In this document: in pieces, positions 11,040 to 21,683 of the stretch | Position numbering within the stretch: position 1 is the first letter of the stretch | Layout: each line of letters opens with the position of its first letter | Source of the DNA: Gnetum montanum | Lineage: Eukaryota; Streptophyta; Gnetopsida; Gnetales; Gnetaceae | Assembly (NCBI GenBank): GCA_015680685.1 | Contig: MNCI01035869.1 | Span: forward strand, 60,038 to 91,405 | Direction: 5' to 3' | DNA: 31,368 bases | Program-made: the position numbers and the translations under genes | The notes under the pieces: model-generated | The model's database searches: none | What the model saw: the letters and a program-made list of their open reading frames with translations, nothing else | Told to the model about the DNA's origin: nothing

Positions 11040-13187
11040 ATGCCTCCCAAGAGATTTGAAGCAGAAGGACCTTCACAACTGAGGGGGAAAAGACCTAGAG
11101 GAAGAAGTAGAGGACAATCTAGAGAAAAAACTCCACCTATGAAGTAAGAGGCACATTCTTACAACATCCATCAACCCACACTTGTGACAGAGCAATCTGC
11201 ACATGCAGAAGCTAATGCAACGCCTAATCCATAGTAAGGATAGTGCCTCACACTATCAAATGAATGTCTACAAGAAATTCAATAGAAGTCAATTATGTCC
11301 ACTATCATAGTGGAGTTAAATTTTATAGAGTCTGCATGTATAAAAGTCCATGAATAGCTATAGACCTCTCCTTTGTGGTCCATCATTTTAAGCAATGGTG
11401 ACTGGTACTTGGGAGAAGTTTATCAATTTTAGAAGAACAAACAAGATGATACTACTATGAAAGTTGAGGGAGTCACAGTGTTGTATTTAGTAGAAGTAAT
11501 AGCAAAGGCATTCAACATACCAAATGTCAGAGCCAATAGAGCTTAAATATCTACAAGTTCTAACACCGATGCAAGGAATTTAAGGCTACAGAGGGCCTGT
11601 GGAACCATTAAGAAAAAGTATAGCAAATTGCCCATGATTAAGAAGATTTATTTTAAGATTGGGACATACACATATTTTCAACAAAAAGACTTAATTAGAT
11701 CTCCACCTATGTCACTAGAGGAAGTATCATCCTGATGGAGAAATTCCGAGCCAATATTGTCCATTTGTTATTTTTGGAAATACAAATGAGATTTAAGCAA
11801 AAGAAGACAAGAAAACCTACTTTGCCATTTCCTTGTCTTATCAAAAGATTTCCTTTGACAAATGAGATTTAAGCACAAAGATGTACCAGAAAGATTGCTG
11901 CAAATGGAATAAGTCATGTAAAACCTCTTTGATATCCCCAGTGATATCATTGTAGTCCAATCTAAATTAATTTCAACAAAGGGTAAGTTGATCATAGCAT
12001 AAATTAGGATGCAACATGTTGAAAGTGAAGTGTAGAGGTTACAGAAAGAATTGGTTGCACAGAGAACAAAAAGAAAAAACCTAACACTACACATTTCACC
12101 TAACTAAGTAAAACAATTTATAAATGAATAGATTGGCCAACTAATGGCCAATTACACATAATGAAGATGGAAAAGGAGAAAGTAGAATGGAATGATTTTA
12201 GTGACGAATGCCCAAACATATGCTCATGCTAAAGCTCTAACTACATTAGAGGAGGAAAATAAAAGAATTGTTGTTGAAAAAATGAGGTTGGTAGATATAG
12301 AAAAGCAAAAAAATATGCTAGAAGAAAGTATTCATCAACCAAGAGAAAAATTTTCCAAAGTCAACCTCGACATAAGGTAATTAGTCCAAGAAAATAGGAA
12401 CTTATTAATAAAAGAAGTCCACACTATGTGACAAAAATTAGCAATTAAGATTGGCACGTAGCAAAATGAGGTCAAGAAATATGAATGGTTGAAAGAGAAT
12501 TTCAGAGACTAAGTGGGCATGTACAAGGAAATCAATGAAAAGGACATTTAAATGGCCAAAGCTAGAATCAATTCCATTACAACACAAACACTTGATTGGC
12601 AACCCAGCTTGGATAACCTTACCCACATACATCAAACTAAATTAAAGAACAAAGACCTAAAAATTGAGGACTTGATAGAATACATGGAGTTAGCAAATCT
12701 CATATATGCTAACTTGGCCATGTTAATAACATGCAAACCTAGAATAGAATTAAAGCAACAAGTGGCTATAGTCTACTCAATGTATGAAAAAGAATTTGTG
12801 AATAGAAAAGATGCCCATCAAAAACTTCATATAGCAAACTTAAAACTCTAAGTAGTTAAAGTTAGCTACTAAAGCTAGAAGAATGTAGTAGCAAACTTGT
12901 CCAAAAGGATGATAGATTACCAAGAACTAAAAAAAGTGGTCACAGCCTTTGAAGAAGAATGAATGGAGTTTATGGCATGATATGTTAAAGCAAACAAAAT
13001 ATTTTCACAACTATTGTGTCCTTAGGAATTACCAACTCTAACCAACATTGCAAAATTTGCATGGATAAGACATGATCCTAGATCAGAAGAAGACAAACTT
13101 AAAGCATTGTTGAGCAGGTATCAATTCTAGAAACCTAATGACAAGGGAAAGAAGCTGATGGAAGAGCTACCACCACTAGGAACATGA
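11040..13187 (+). pseudogene. Stop-riddled extra ORF downstream of pol in family A
   Basis: From ATG at 11040 a single frame reads through to TGA at 13185-13187, about 715 codons, without an obvious frameshift. By my count 33 in-frame stops interrupt it. The start is basic (MPPKRFEAEG, then RGKRPRGRSRGQ), and two longer open pieces (12192-12380 and 12552-12851) lie in this same frame. The piece at 12192-12380 is rich in Glu, Lys and Leu with heptad-like spacing, suggesting a coiled coil. The position between pol and the 3' LTR is where Athila- and Tat-type elements carry extra, env-like or unassigned ORFs. I see no clear signal peptide or transmembrane segment, so I do not call it env. Many stops could derive from CAA, CAG or TGG by deamination. 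The stop density is close to random for AT-rich DNA, so coding origin is inferred from composition and shared frame. Confidence 0.45.
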
Positions 13188-13400
13188 AGAAGACTACATC
13201 GAGCTTGTTTTGTTTTGTTATTATCATGTGTCAATCTTGCATTGCATGATAATTTTGTAACACGACTCGAATCACAATGCGACATTCTTAGTAAAGTCAA
13301 TTATGTAAATATGTATCATAATATCAAAGTCCATGTAACCCCACAAATTTGTAAAGAACTCTATCCTCTTTTTAACTCAAGGAGGAATTTTTAGTTAGTT

Positions 13401-13409
13401 ATGGGGGTA
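13401..13409 (+). other. Polypurine-tract-like sequence of family A
   Basis: ATGGGGGTA directly precedes the 3' LTR start at 13410, the position where plus-strand priming occurs in LTR elements. The G run is short and the tract is not pure purine, so it is probably worn. Confidence 0.5.
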
Positions 13410-14255
13410 TGATAAAATAATTAATGTGAGTCTACAATATTATAGCCCTACATATGTTATCATAAATACAATGTAGTGGGTCATGATCATGCCTATAAAT
13501 ACCAACCTACCATCATGTTGAAATGATAGCTTTTTTCCAACACTTAGTGAAATTCTTGCAGTTTGTTTTCGTAAAGTTAGAGTTAGAGTGAATGCCCACA
13601 GTGTGGTGAATTATAGTTATACAGAATCTTTTTTCAAGTAGATTATTTCTAGATAATTCATGAATGGTAATAAAGATCAAGATTATTATTCATCATTACA
13701 ACATATCACTTAGCATAGTTTTACATTTCTATAATGTTTACTTTTATTTAGTCATTTACCTTTGCTAAGTCATTTACTATTCTAATTTTTATTAGTAAGG
13801 TGGAATAAGTACGACTAGTTTCAAGCATCAAGTATAATTGTTTAGTAACCCAGTAGTGACTTTGCTTGATTCACTCAATAGTGAAGTTACTTGGTAACCC
13901 CATTAACAATTACATCAACACAGGATGTGTATAGAAAACTAGGAATAGATACTTATCGCCATAGGATAGAAAAGATTTACATTTCTATTATACTTAGAAT
14001 TAGAATTTGTAATTATTTTCATCATGTTCATACTTAACATTATTAAAAGCCACTCAACATTAGTTTATCATGTAGCTCACTAAGAGTTAAACCATACGAT
14101 TGTACCTCACTAACTTTAAGTGGAAAGATAATAATCATAAACTTAACATCAACTTACTAGTATAGTTACATTGTCCATCCATGGATTATGATTTAGCCAC
14201 ACATGAGCACCTGTGACTTATATGGTTGATTGTTGGAATACCCAACTGTTCATCA
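13410..14255 (+). repeat. Family A 3' LTR
   Basis: Begins TGATAAAATAATTAATG and ends TTCATCA, directly followed by the GTTAG target duplication. The TATA box TATAAATA is at 13494-13501. It is about 40 bases shorter than the 5' LTR through several small indels, including one near the start. Confidence 0.9.
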
Positions 14256-14260
14256 GTTAG

Positions 14261-15116
14261 TGCTTGTGGTTTATGATGGGGCCTTCTCCTTTTGTCATCA
14301 CTCTTTATATTATTAAAACTAGAATTCTTCCTTTGTTATTTTTTGTCATAAATTTTTAAATAAAGCATTTTTCTTAGAATTTGGAAAAAATTTGATATGA
14401 AATGGGATTATGATTAGTACTCATGACTTGGAGTTCCATGATCGGCTATTGAAACCTTAAGATAAATTTTCTTCAAATCTCATTCTCATCTCAATGATTA
14501 ATATAAATTCAACCATATTTTATTATATGTCTTGCCAGATTCCATTTGACATGTGGTAACAACTATTATTTTTAGAAAGAAATTGCTGGTTGGCAAATCC
14601 ATCCATCTTCATGCTATAATATAATAGATTCTCCTTCATGCAACTTGGATGACTACAACTCCTTTCTTGATGAGTGCCTCATTAAGTAGGAAATTGATGC
14701 AAATTGGTGCCTATGATTGTAGGTCATAGTCTTTGATTCTTCCATATTTAAATCAGTACTTTAGTTGTTCTTCAATTAACTTTCTTGACTAATTATATTC
14801 TTCTTTAATTTTAATTATCTTAACTTCCTCTTAACATAATTGTGGTTCCCATTGTAGTTTTAATTTATGATTATTTTGAAGCATCATTTCCCCTCATACA
14901 TGCCTTTTCAGACTCAATTTATAAATGATACTTCAAATTTATTTCCCTGATGTAGATCTTCTTAATCTTTTAGGTCTTTGCATAGGTCCACCACTCTCAT
15001 CAGAAGTCATCTTTACCAAGTCTTCATTCAATTTCTTTTCATCTTCTATTTCTTATTGTGAAATCCCTTGAATTTCATACTAAGTTGTAATCTCTCCTAC
15101 TAGTGCTCCAATATCA
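14261..15116 (-). mobile_element. Family C interior, part adjoining the 5' LTR
   Basis: Lies between the family-A target duplication and the family-C 5' LTR. The minus-strand primer-binding site is at 15105-15116 (TGATATTGGAGC on the minus strand), next to the LTR. It matches TGGTATCAGAGC, the initiator tRNA-Met site used by most plant Copia elements, at 9 of 12 positions. No gag or protease domain is recognisable on the minus strand. Confidence 0.5.
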
Positions 15117-16456
15117 TGTTAGATTTTACCACTTTTGGTTATCTTTTCATTATGTTCGTGAAACAACGTTGGTGCCTTAGGTTCTTTTACAATGAGATAC
15201 ACCTTTACAATTAATAGTAATGTTAATATCATGAAAATGTAAGATCATAGCTCTCTTTTCATAATGATAATTGCTCTTCGTAAATCTTGGTAGTTTTGAG
15301 TATCATAAGTCTTACTGATTTGGCTGCTTATGAATCCTTTTATGATGAACAAAGTTATGTTGTACTAAGTTTATAACTTGATACTCATTCCTTATTCTAA
15401 TAATTCATAACATAATATTTGGGCTTGTATCTCTAGGTTCTAACTTGCTAAGAACTTCTTGTGCTTTGGTAATGTTGCTATTTTTAGTGGTAGATTTTCT
15501 TTTAGTTTGTATTCACTTCTCCATTATAGGATATAATATACTTATGATTATAGTTTGTAACTAAATTTATTATGAACTCTTGTACTTTGACTTGCTTCAC
15601 TGGACTTTGTTAAGTTCCTCATGAACTTAACTTCACAAACTTCTCTCATACTTCATTAAGTCATCATTGACTTAACTTTACTGTACTTTACGAAATACTT
15701 CTTCGTAGTACCTTCTTCTTCATAGTTACATCCTTACAATGCCTACCTTGGCCAATTACTTGTGATAGGTCTTCTCGGAGTTTTCCTAGTTGGTTAGTCT
15801 TATGTGGACTGTGCCCTTCTTAGACTCCTTTAACAATCCACAACTTAGCCTATTATGGACTACTACCTCATTCATAGTCTACCCCTCTTCTTAGTCATTC
15901 TCTTTACTCCATTGTAACTTCTTGAATGTTCTTTACTTCCTTTTTAGAAAACTATATCATTTTATGAATTAATCATCTTGGATCTTCTTGTCCTTTTTAG
16001 GAACCTAGATCTTTCTTCACTTCTTTCTCTTACGAATAACTTGATAACCTTTTGGTTTTGTAGCTCAAGTTCTAGTTATGATTCCTATGCTTTGTAACAT
16101 CTTTCTTCACTACTACATGCTACTATTTGCTCTTTTGTTATTCTACGAATTGTTGTGATTTGTAAATGCTTATGTATTACGAACATCGTTGTGGCTATTG
16201 TTCCAATGCCACTTCATACTCATATTTTCTTTATTATTGTTCCATTATTATTCCTTCTTGTTTCTTGTTGTTTCATTGCTATTGTTGCTGTTCCATCATT
16301 GTTTCACATTACACATTACAAAGTGAGAACTTGCATTCTTTTATCCTTTGTAAGAAGTTGGGACTCTTCATTGAACCATCATGACCATTTGTAATTGTTG
16401 ATAGATTAAGTTAAGAAACTAATGATTGTACCTTAACTTAGGAGTATACTCTAATA
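15117..16456 (-). mobile_element. Family C 5' LTR (1340 bp)
   Basis: On the minus strand it starts TATTAGAGTATAC at 16456 (TG worn to TA, compared with TGTTAG in the other copy) and ends in CTAACA at 15117, just before the tRNA-Met-like primer site. The first 520 bases match 4395-4858 plus 2741-2786. The far part (15117 to about 15935) has no partner because the other LTR is truncated, so the left boundary rests on the primer site and the terminal CA. Confidence 0.65.
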
Positions 16457-17770
16457 GCGAACATCATTTCTTTCAAGTAGGGAAAAATGTAAGAAAGTAT
16501 GCCATGTTGATGGTTTGAAGGTTGTTTCCCTTTGGATTGAGAATTAATGGAATATAAAGATTCTTATAGGTTCTATGCTATCTTAACCATCAAAAACAAC
16601 CTCTATAGAATTACATTGCCTTGATTCTTTGTAAACAACATCACAAGGATATGTAGGCTTATTGGAGAGGCTTTTGCCTTCTTGGCTCAAGCACCATCAT
16701 TTCTTTGCAAAGCAAGGGCATTAGGTTAGATGCACTAAGATCAGTCCTTCTTATCTTCTTATCTTGTTATGTTGCGGTGTGTATTAGGTCATTATGCATT
16801 TGTGTTAGGTAAGACAACATGTTACACTTATAACTAATATTTAACAGGTACCATGATTTTTACCATGCTTTCAAGTGCTCTTACGACTAAAACGTATTCC
16901 ATCTTGAATCTCTATTTTCCAGGGACGTGGGGCTCACAGATGGTGCTGTCCAAGGCTTCGCAAAGATGGCACCGGCACCGTAAAAAAAAACCTTAAAAAG
17001 ACAGTTTCGCTTACTCACTCTATCCATCAGAATCAAAAGAACACCATGGATTGGGAGGATATTATGCATTATCTGAACCTCGATATCATATTATAGTCTT
17101 TTGAGAAGTTCCAACCGAATGTCTTCTAGCCTTCTATACATGTTAATTTAACGGTGTAAAAAAATTTGAACATTCTACGCACCACGTAGGTCATGTTTGT
17201 GTCATCACGTCTTTGTTGAACGTTTTCTATCTACACGGTTTCATGCCCGTGACGTTGCCCACATCAAGCGAATCTGTCGCAAGTTTAACTAGTTTAAAGA
17301 GTTGGTGAGAGTGGAGTGGTAGGGCTTTGAAGAGAAGCTTGTGGGGTTGACATTCACTACAAGTCGTGAATATTGCCACTTCCAAATTCCAACATTTGTT
17401 TTTGATCCATCGAACAAAAATATTCATATGGGATACTCTTTTTTATGTGGCCACCTTAAAGTGAGCCCTACTCGAAACAGCCCAGTTAAAGTGGGTAATT
17501 AGGCAAGCATGATGCCGTGAACTATTTTTTAAGACCACCTCTTCAATACATGTTAGAAAACTGGAGAGCGAACCGTGTGTGTTCCCTTGAAATTTTACTT
17601 TATAGTTTGAATAGCCCGCAAAGGCACCAGTGCACATCAATATATTTTTAAATAAAAAGGCGTCCGTGTTGGGGTTACGAAGTTCAAACCATGGTAGTGG
17701 TGTAAATGGGACATTGCAAAACGCATACATTATGTGTTGTGTATGCATCTGGATGCGATGGCATGGTATG
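16457..17770. other. Intergenic region upstream of the SMR gene
   Basis: No gene can be supported. CpG content rises from about 16.9 kb. The minus strand of 16887-17069 has an open frame containing a phrase like GAGAIFAKPWTAPSVSP, which I do not recognise and which may be a fragment of something older. There is an A9 run at about 16983-16991. Confidence 0.4.
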
Positions 17771-17803
17771 GCATGCATGCATGCATGCATGATGATGATG
17801 ATG
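17771..17803. repeat. (GCAT)5 and (GAT)4 microsatellite with overlapping RY motifs
   Basis: Five perfect GCAT units (17771-17790) run into GATGATGATGATG (17791-17803). The GCAT run contains overlapping CATGCATG palindromes, the RY element bound by B3-domain factors of the LEC2/FUS3/ABI3 group. It lies roughly 450-480 bases upstream of the inferred SMR transcription start. Chance microsatellite growth is equally possible. Confidence 0.6.
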
Positions 17804-18129
17804 GTGATGCAAATGCAGCCGCCTCTTGTTGCAGATTTGCTTGGCTTGCATTGTTTACACTTGCGCGTACCGTGACAGGGTGCAAAGTCCTCGCCGACTC
17901 CGTAAAAGGCGGTGGGCCCGAGGTAAGGATTAACTTAATTTGCATATAATAACATAGCAAAAGCACATTGGGCATATAATTTTGCCCGTTGAAAGCAATC
18001 GACGACAAATTTGGGCAGCGGCGTCCCTCCTCGGGCAGCATGAATGAATGGCTTGCGGGCTGCGGCATTGGGTTCGTTCTTCCTTTTTAAGAAAACACAA
18101 AGACTTTTCAAGTGCCATGACGCGGCACA

Positions 18130-18285
18130 CCACGGCGGGAAGCAACAAGACCCTGCTTCTCAAGCACAGAGCTAAGCAATCCTAAAAAGGTTATGAAGAC
18201 GACGCGGTGCCACAGAAGCAGAGAGATACGCATACAAATAATCTTTCCTTCTCCTTGTTCTGCTCTCTCTCCGTCTCTGTAACTT
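18130..18285 (+). promoter_or_regulatory. Probable core promoter of the SMR gene
   Basis: An E2F-like site GGCGGGAAG (reverse of CTTCCCGCC) lies at 18134-18142. A weak TATA-like ATACAAATAATC lies near 18232-18243. A pyrimidine patch at about 18242-18280, typical of plant core promoters, probably overlaps the transcription start. The sequence is CpG-containing, unlike the flanking repeats. The exact start cannot be read from sequence alone. Confidence 0.45.
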
Positions 18286-18402
18286 CTTTAGTTGCGTTCG
18301 ATGCTTTGAAACTGTGCTTCGCAGAGGCTTTTCTTGTTCAAGTTTGGCTGGCCGCCTGCGTTTGACTCGAAGAGCTTTTTGAGCTTCCATCTGAAATATA
18401 AG
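18260..18402 (+). other. SMR 5' untranslated exon 1 (inferred)
   Basis: Begins at an assumed start in the pyrimidine patch and ends at 18402, where AG|GTATGT forms a near-ideal plant splice donor. It contains one ATG, at 18301, opening a two-codon upstream ORF (ATG CTT TGA, 18301-18309). The exon is inferred from the splice sites and promoter signals. Confidence 0.5.
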
Positions 18403-19961
18403 GTATGTTTTCGTTTGTGTTTGGCTTTCCGTTCGCCGTTTTTCTGGTTGCTTTGAAGTCTTTGGCTTGGCGTTAGGCGGAAAGAAGCTTGCTTGTTCTT
18501 TGCTTGCACATCGTTGCTAGGGTGCTGCTGTTTGCTGATTTTTTCTGGCAGCCTTTACATGACGTCTTTTGTTCTCCTTTGCTGAAGCTTGTGGTTTTGG
18601 TCTTAGCTTTGTGTAGTCTGCTAAGCTGATTAGCTTCTCGCCGAAGCTTCCTGGTGTTCGTGTTGAATTTCTTCTTGTCTTTTTGGTGACTTTGTTACAT
18701 CCTTTCAAAAGAGGCCATTTTGCAGATTTTGGGCTTGGAAATTGTTGTTAAGCCTATTGAACTCCAGTTCTTGTCAGTTTCATGTGCTTCGTGAGCTTTC
18801 AAGATTTTTGAAATAAGACGGTGCCGTTGTGTGAGCTTTAAGGTTTGTTTGTTTGAAGAAATGATGAGCCATAACTGATGAGGTTTCCCATGATTTTGAA
18901 CGGTTTTGAAAATCCATAGTGTGTTTCTCATTTGAGCATTGCGATCTTATCTTAAGAAAAATGCTTTACGGCTTTAAAAGTCCATGAGAAAATGGAAGCC
19001 TGCTAAAACAGTAGTCCGTGCTTGATGGCCTTAGGCGCAAAAGCTTGGCGAACAAGTTTTCTTTGCAGCAAAGAAGCTTGGCCAACAAGTCATTTCTATC
19101 GCGACTGTCAGGTTACTGGTTTAAAAGCCCAAGGTACACAGAGTGGAGGTTTCGCTGTAGGTTATATTGGCAGAGGACTAAAACTTCGTCTCTTTTGTGG
19201 CTTATTTTTACCAAAGGTATTTTGTTTTCAGTGCCTCCTGATTTGAGATCTGTGCGTGCATTTTTCTTGCAAAGCAGACAATATAGGTTAATATTCTCTG
19301 ATGCTCTAGAATGATGGAAAGATGGGTTCTTTCACACCAGTTTGGTTGCCGGAAATAGGCATAAGCCTTTCAGTGCAGGTTTTTGACGAATTGGAAAGAT
19401 GCGTTCTTTAATACTAGTCTGCTGTTGTTCTGAGATGTCAAGAGCCTTCAATTCTTTGAAGAAAAATAGACGCCACTTGGAGCTTCGTAGAATCATTCGT
19501 GTCAAGTTAATCCAAAGAATTTTACATTCTAAAAATAGCTGTCCCCTTGTATTGATAATGCTATTTTCCAAGGCTCTATGCTACCGTTTTCATGCTATCA
19601 TTGAGCAGTGTCTTTTGCTAAAACCAACTCTAGCGGTAATATCTCACTGGATAAAAATTACTTCCTTTATTATAAATTTTAAAATATCTTTTTGAAAATG
19701 CTGAAAATGAAAAGCTCTAGAGAACGCTGGAGTGTTGGAAATTGTAGCTTCTCTGAAGAAAGTGCCCCTAGATTGATGTTCAAAAGTATTGTGAATGACG
19801 CCGTCTGGGATCACAGTTTCTTTAGTTGTTTACTCGTTTTTTCAAACGTTACCTAAAGTCCTCTGAAAAGCCTTAAATTGTTAATGTTTTTATTGCACTT
19901 CATGGAATGTTTTTATATTTTTAAAATGAAATGATTCAAGGTTAAATCATTCGTTCTGCAG
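18403..19961 (+). other. Leader intron of the SMR gene (about 1.56 kb)
   Basis: The donor AG|GTATGTTTTCG is at 18402/18403. The acceptor TTCGTTCTGCAG ends at 19961, ten bases before the SMR start codon. The intervening sequence is T-rich, especially in its first 300 bases, as plant introns are. It has no gene of its own. Long introns in the 5' leader often raise expression in plants. The open frames inside it are short and unconvincing. Confidence 0.6.
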
Positions 19962-19971
19962 CTCTGAAAGT

Positions 19972-20409
19972 ATGGCTGGGAGTAAGAAGTGCAGCAGAAA
20001 ATACAAAAAGGAAATTTACGAGATATCCGCTGCAGGAGAGAACGCGGCTTCGGAACAGAGGCAACAGTCTGTGTTGCCATCCAAATCAGCAAGGCAAACG
20101 CGGGAGTCGGATATAACGGAATCTTATTGTGGGTGTTCGTCGGCAAACAGCTTCACAGGAAGTAATAGTATATCCGAAGTTTCTTCCGCGGAGTCGACAG
20201 ATGTTTCATTGGACATAGATGATGACATTTGCACCACGCCTAGGGCCGACGAATATCAAATACCCAGGGCTTTACCGTGTCCTCCTGCCCCACGAAAGCC
20301 CAGGGTTTCTTCCAGATTTAGAGCGCTGCCTGCCGCCGGCTTCTTCATTCCCCCGGACCTGGACTCGCTTCTCTCTCCGCGGTCGAAGAAGATTTCGGTT
20401 GACGTGTAA
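19972..20409 (+). CDS. SMR: SIAMESE-RELATED-type cyclin-dependent kinase inhibitor
   Basis: A complete 145-residue protein. The family consists of small plant nuclear proteins that bind CDK-cyclin complexes, restrain mitotic entry and promote endoreduplication, often in response to stress or differentiation signals. Visible family blocks sit in the C-terminal half: an acidic patch (DIDDD, 81-85), CTTPRADEYQIP (87-98), CPPAPRKPR (103-111) and FFIPPDLDSLL (124-134). These match the CxTPxxxxxxIP, CPxAPRKxR and FF-PP-[DE][IL] signatures in the usual order and spacing. The N-terminal half is basic, then Ser-rich (56-79), and is poorly conserved in the family. Minimal S/T-P sites occur at 89-90 and 135-136. 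ATG is the only Met codon in the frame and has A at -3 and G at +4. The length fits the family. No frameshift or stop is present. Family assignment is from motif recognition; the subgroup is not determined. Confidence 0.88.
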   Translation: MAGSKKCSRKYKKEIYEISAAGENAASEQRQQSVLPSKSARQTRESDITESYCGCSSANSFTGSNSISEVSSAESTDVSLDIDDDICTTPRADEYQIPRALPCPPAPRKPRVSSRFRALPAAGFFIPPDLDSLLSPRSKKISVDV

Positions 20410-20600
20410 CCGAAGGCTCTTTTCTTCCCTTCATAGTTATGATTTCTGTCAATGCTTTTGTCGGCGGACGTCTCTCTCACAAAAACAAGTCATTTTGCCG
20501 TCGGCTTTAACGCGGCACAGGTGCATTGTAATACATAGAAATACAAGTGTTCTACTAACAGGCATCCAATGAATCTGTAAATGATTGGATAGGTAAATTC
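20410..20600 (+). other. Probable SMR 3' untranslated region
   Basis: The sequence after the stop contains TGTAAT-type far-upstream elements (around 20526) and AATGAATCTGTAAATG near 20570, loose plant polyadenylation signals. No classical AATAAA is present, so the end point is a guess. Confidence 0.3.
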
Positions 20601-21595
20601 GTTTCTAGCAATAGAGTTTTACTGGTTATCCGGCCCAAGGTCCGCTGTGAAAGTTGCGGCATTCGGCCTTGCAAGGACAGACTGTCAAGGTTGCATTCAA
20701 ATTCGAACTTGCCTCTAATGCTTCACCACTGTCTGGTGACTTTAAAACAGAGGCATGGTTTCTCGTTTGAGGAAGACCGGTAAAATGATTATTTTCACTT
20801 GGAAAAATCTCCAAGCTTCTGATCTTGTTCTGTAATTCGTAGTTTAATCTCTTTCCTTATCACCAGCGGTGGAAATGAGGGGCAACTCACTGCTATCGTA
20901 CTGTTGAGAATCTTGTCAGAATCGAGGTGTCGTTTTTAGGATGTGCTTTCAGAGGTGGGTGGGTAGTTGGACAGATGAGATCACTGTGCATTTGATTTTA
21001 AGACACGGTAGGCATCCAAGGCGCACGAGAGCGAGATCAAAAACGTACTTGCGTGGAGGGTGTGATCTTGTTTGACTGCGCGGTCTAGACCATCAACATC
21101 GAGTCCGACTGTATTTACAAACGTTGGGTTGGGTATTCTTTTCCATGGCACGTTTTCTTGCCACGTTAACTTATGGTCTGGCAGCCCTAACACCGTCGAT
21201 TCCTGCTTCCAGAGCTATGTTACAAAGGCACTGGTACAATTTTTTACCTCATCGCAATGGACAAATTTTATCAATCCGCCGTCCGTAGCGAATTTCCGAA
21301 TTCTCTACAGGCCAATCCAAAGATGCCATTTTGTCGACTTGTAATGTGCAAACTTGCGCGTGTTTGGCTCATAAAGGTGTCGAGTTAGAAGGCATCTCGA
21401 GAATGGAGTAAAGAAACACTTAGTACATTCTGATGTGTGTTTGGGCATCATGTTTTTGGACTCATTTATGTGGAGACTTGCATGCCTAATTTTGCTATCT
21501 CCAGAATCAAATGATGGGTACCGTCATTCTGTCAATGGGATGTATACACATGGGCATTTCACAGGTGGTATTTGCTGGTTACATCCATCTCTCAT
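20601..21595. other. CpG-containing intergenic region downstream of SMR
   Basis: No gene recognised. The minus-strand frame at 20981-21193 has no domain that I can identify. Base composition still resembles the gene neighbourhood until about 21.4 kb. Confidence 0.35.
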
Positions 21596-21683
21596 TGTCT
21601 GCTATCTTGGCTAAACTTATGAATTGGTACAGGCTTTATGTCTGCTATCTTGGCTAAACTTATGAATTGGTACAGGCTTTATG
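21596..21683. repeat. Perfect 43-bp tandem duplication
   Basis: Two identical copies beginning TCTGCTATCTTGGCTAAAC at 21598 and 21641. Perfect identity means a recent slippage or repair event, or an assembly artefact. Confidence 0.9.

Larger units (their letters stand above)
5565..14255 (+). mobile_element. Family A: complete but decayed Ty3/gypsy-like LTR retrotransposon
   Basis: Two direct LTRs (5565-6453 and 13410-14255) enclose a 6.96 kb interior. The 5-bp target duplication GTTAG is present at 5560-5564 and 14256-14260, so both ends are precise. A degenerate primer-binding site follows the 5' LTR (6455-6473) and a G-rich tract ATGGGGGTA (13401-13409) precedes the 3' LTR. An integrase C-terminal remnant at 8761-9213 places it in Ty3/gypsy; its phrasing recalls the Athila/Tat lineage, which is an inference. 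Most of pol appears deleted, since only 2.3 kb separates the primer site from the integrase remnant. A further reading frame lies downstream at 11040-13187. The element is inserted into family C. Confidence 0.9.

Noticed and set aside
11768-12094. 108-codon minus-strand frame within family A
   Set aside because: It is antisense to the better-supported plus-strand reading frame 11040-13187 and has no domain.
16887-17069. Minus-strand 60-codon frame with a distinctive GAGAIFAKPWTAPS phrase
   Set aside because: It looks non-random, but I cannot place it in any family and it lacks splice or promoter context; kept only as a note in the intergenic entry.
17630-18068. Overlapping frames on both strands across the (GCAT)n region
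   Set aside because: His/Met/Cys-rich products of a microsatellite in the SMR upstream region, with no coding signature.
20981-21193. Minus-strand 70-codon frame downstream of SMR
   Set aside because: No recognised domain, no start context and no partner exon.
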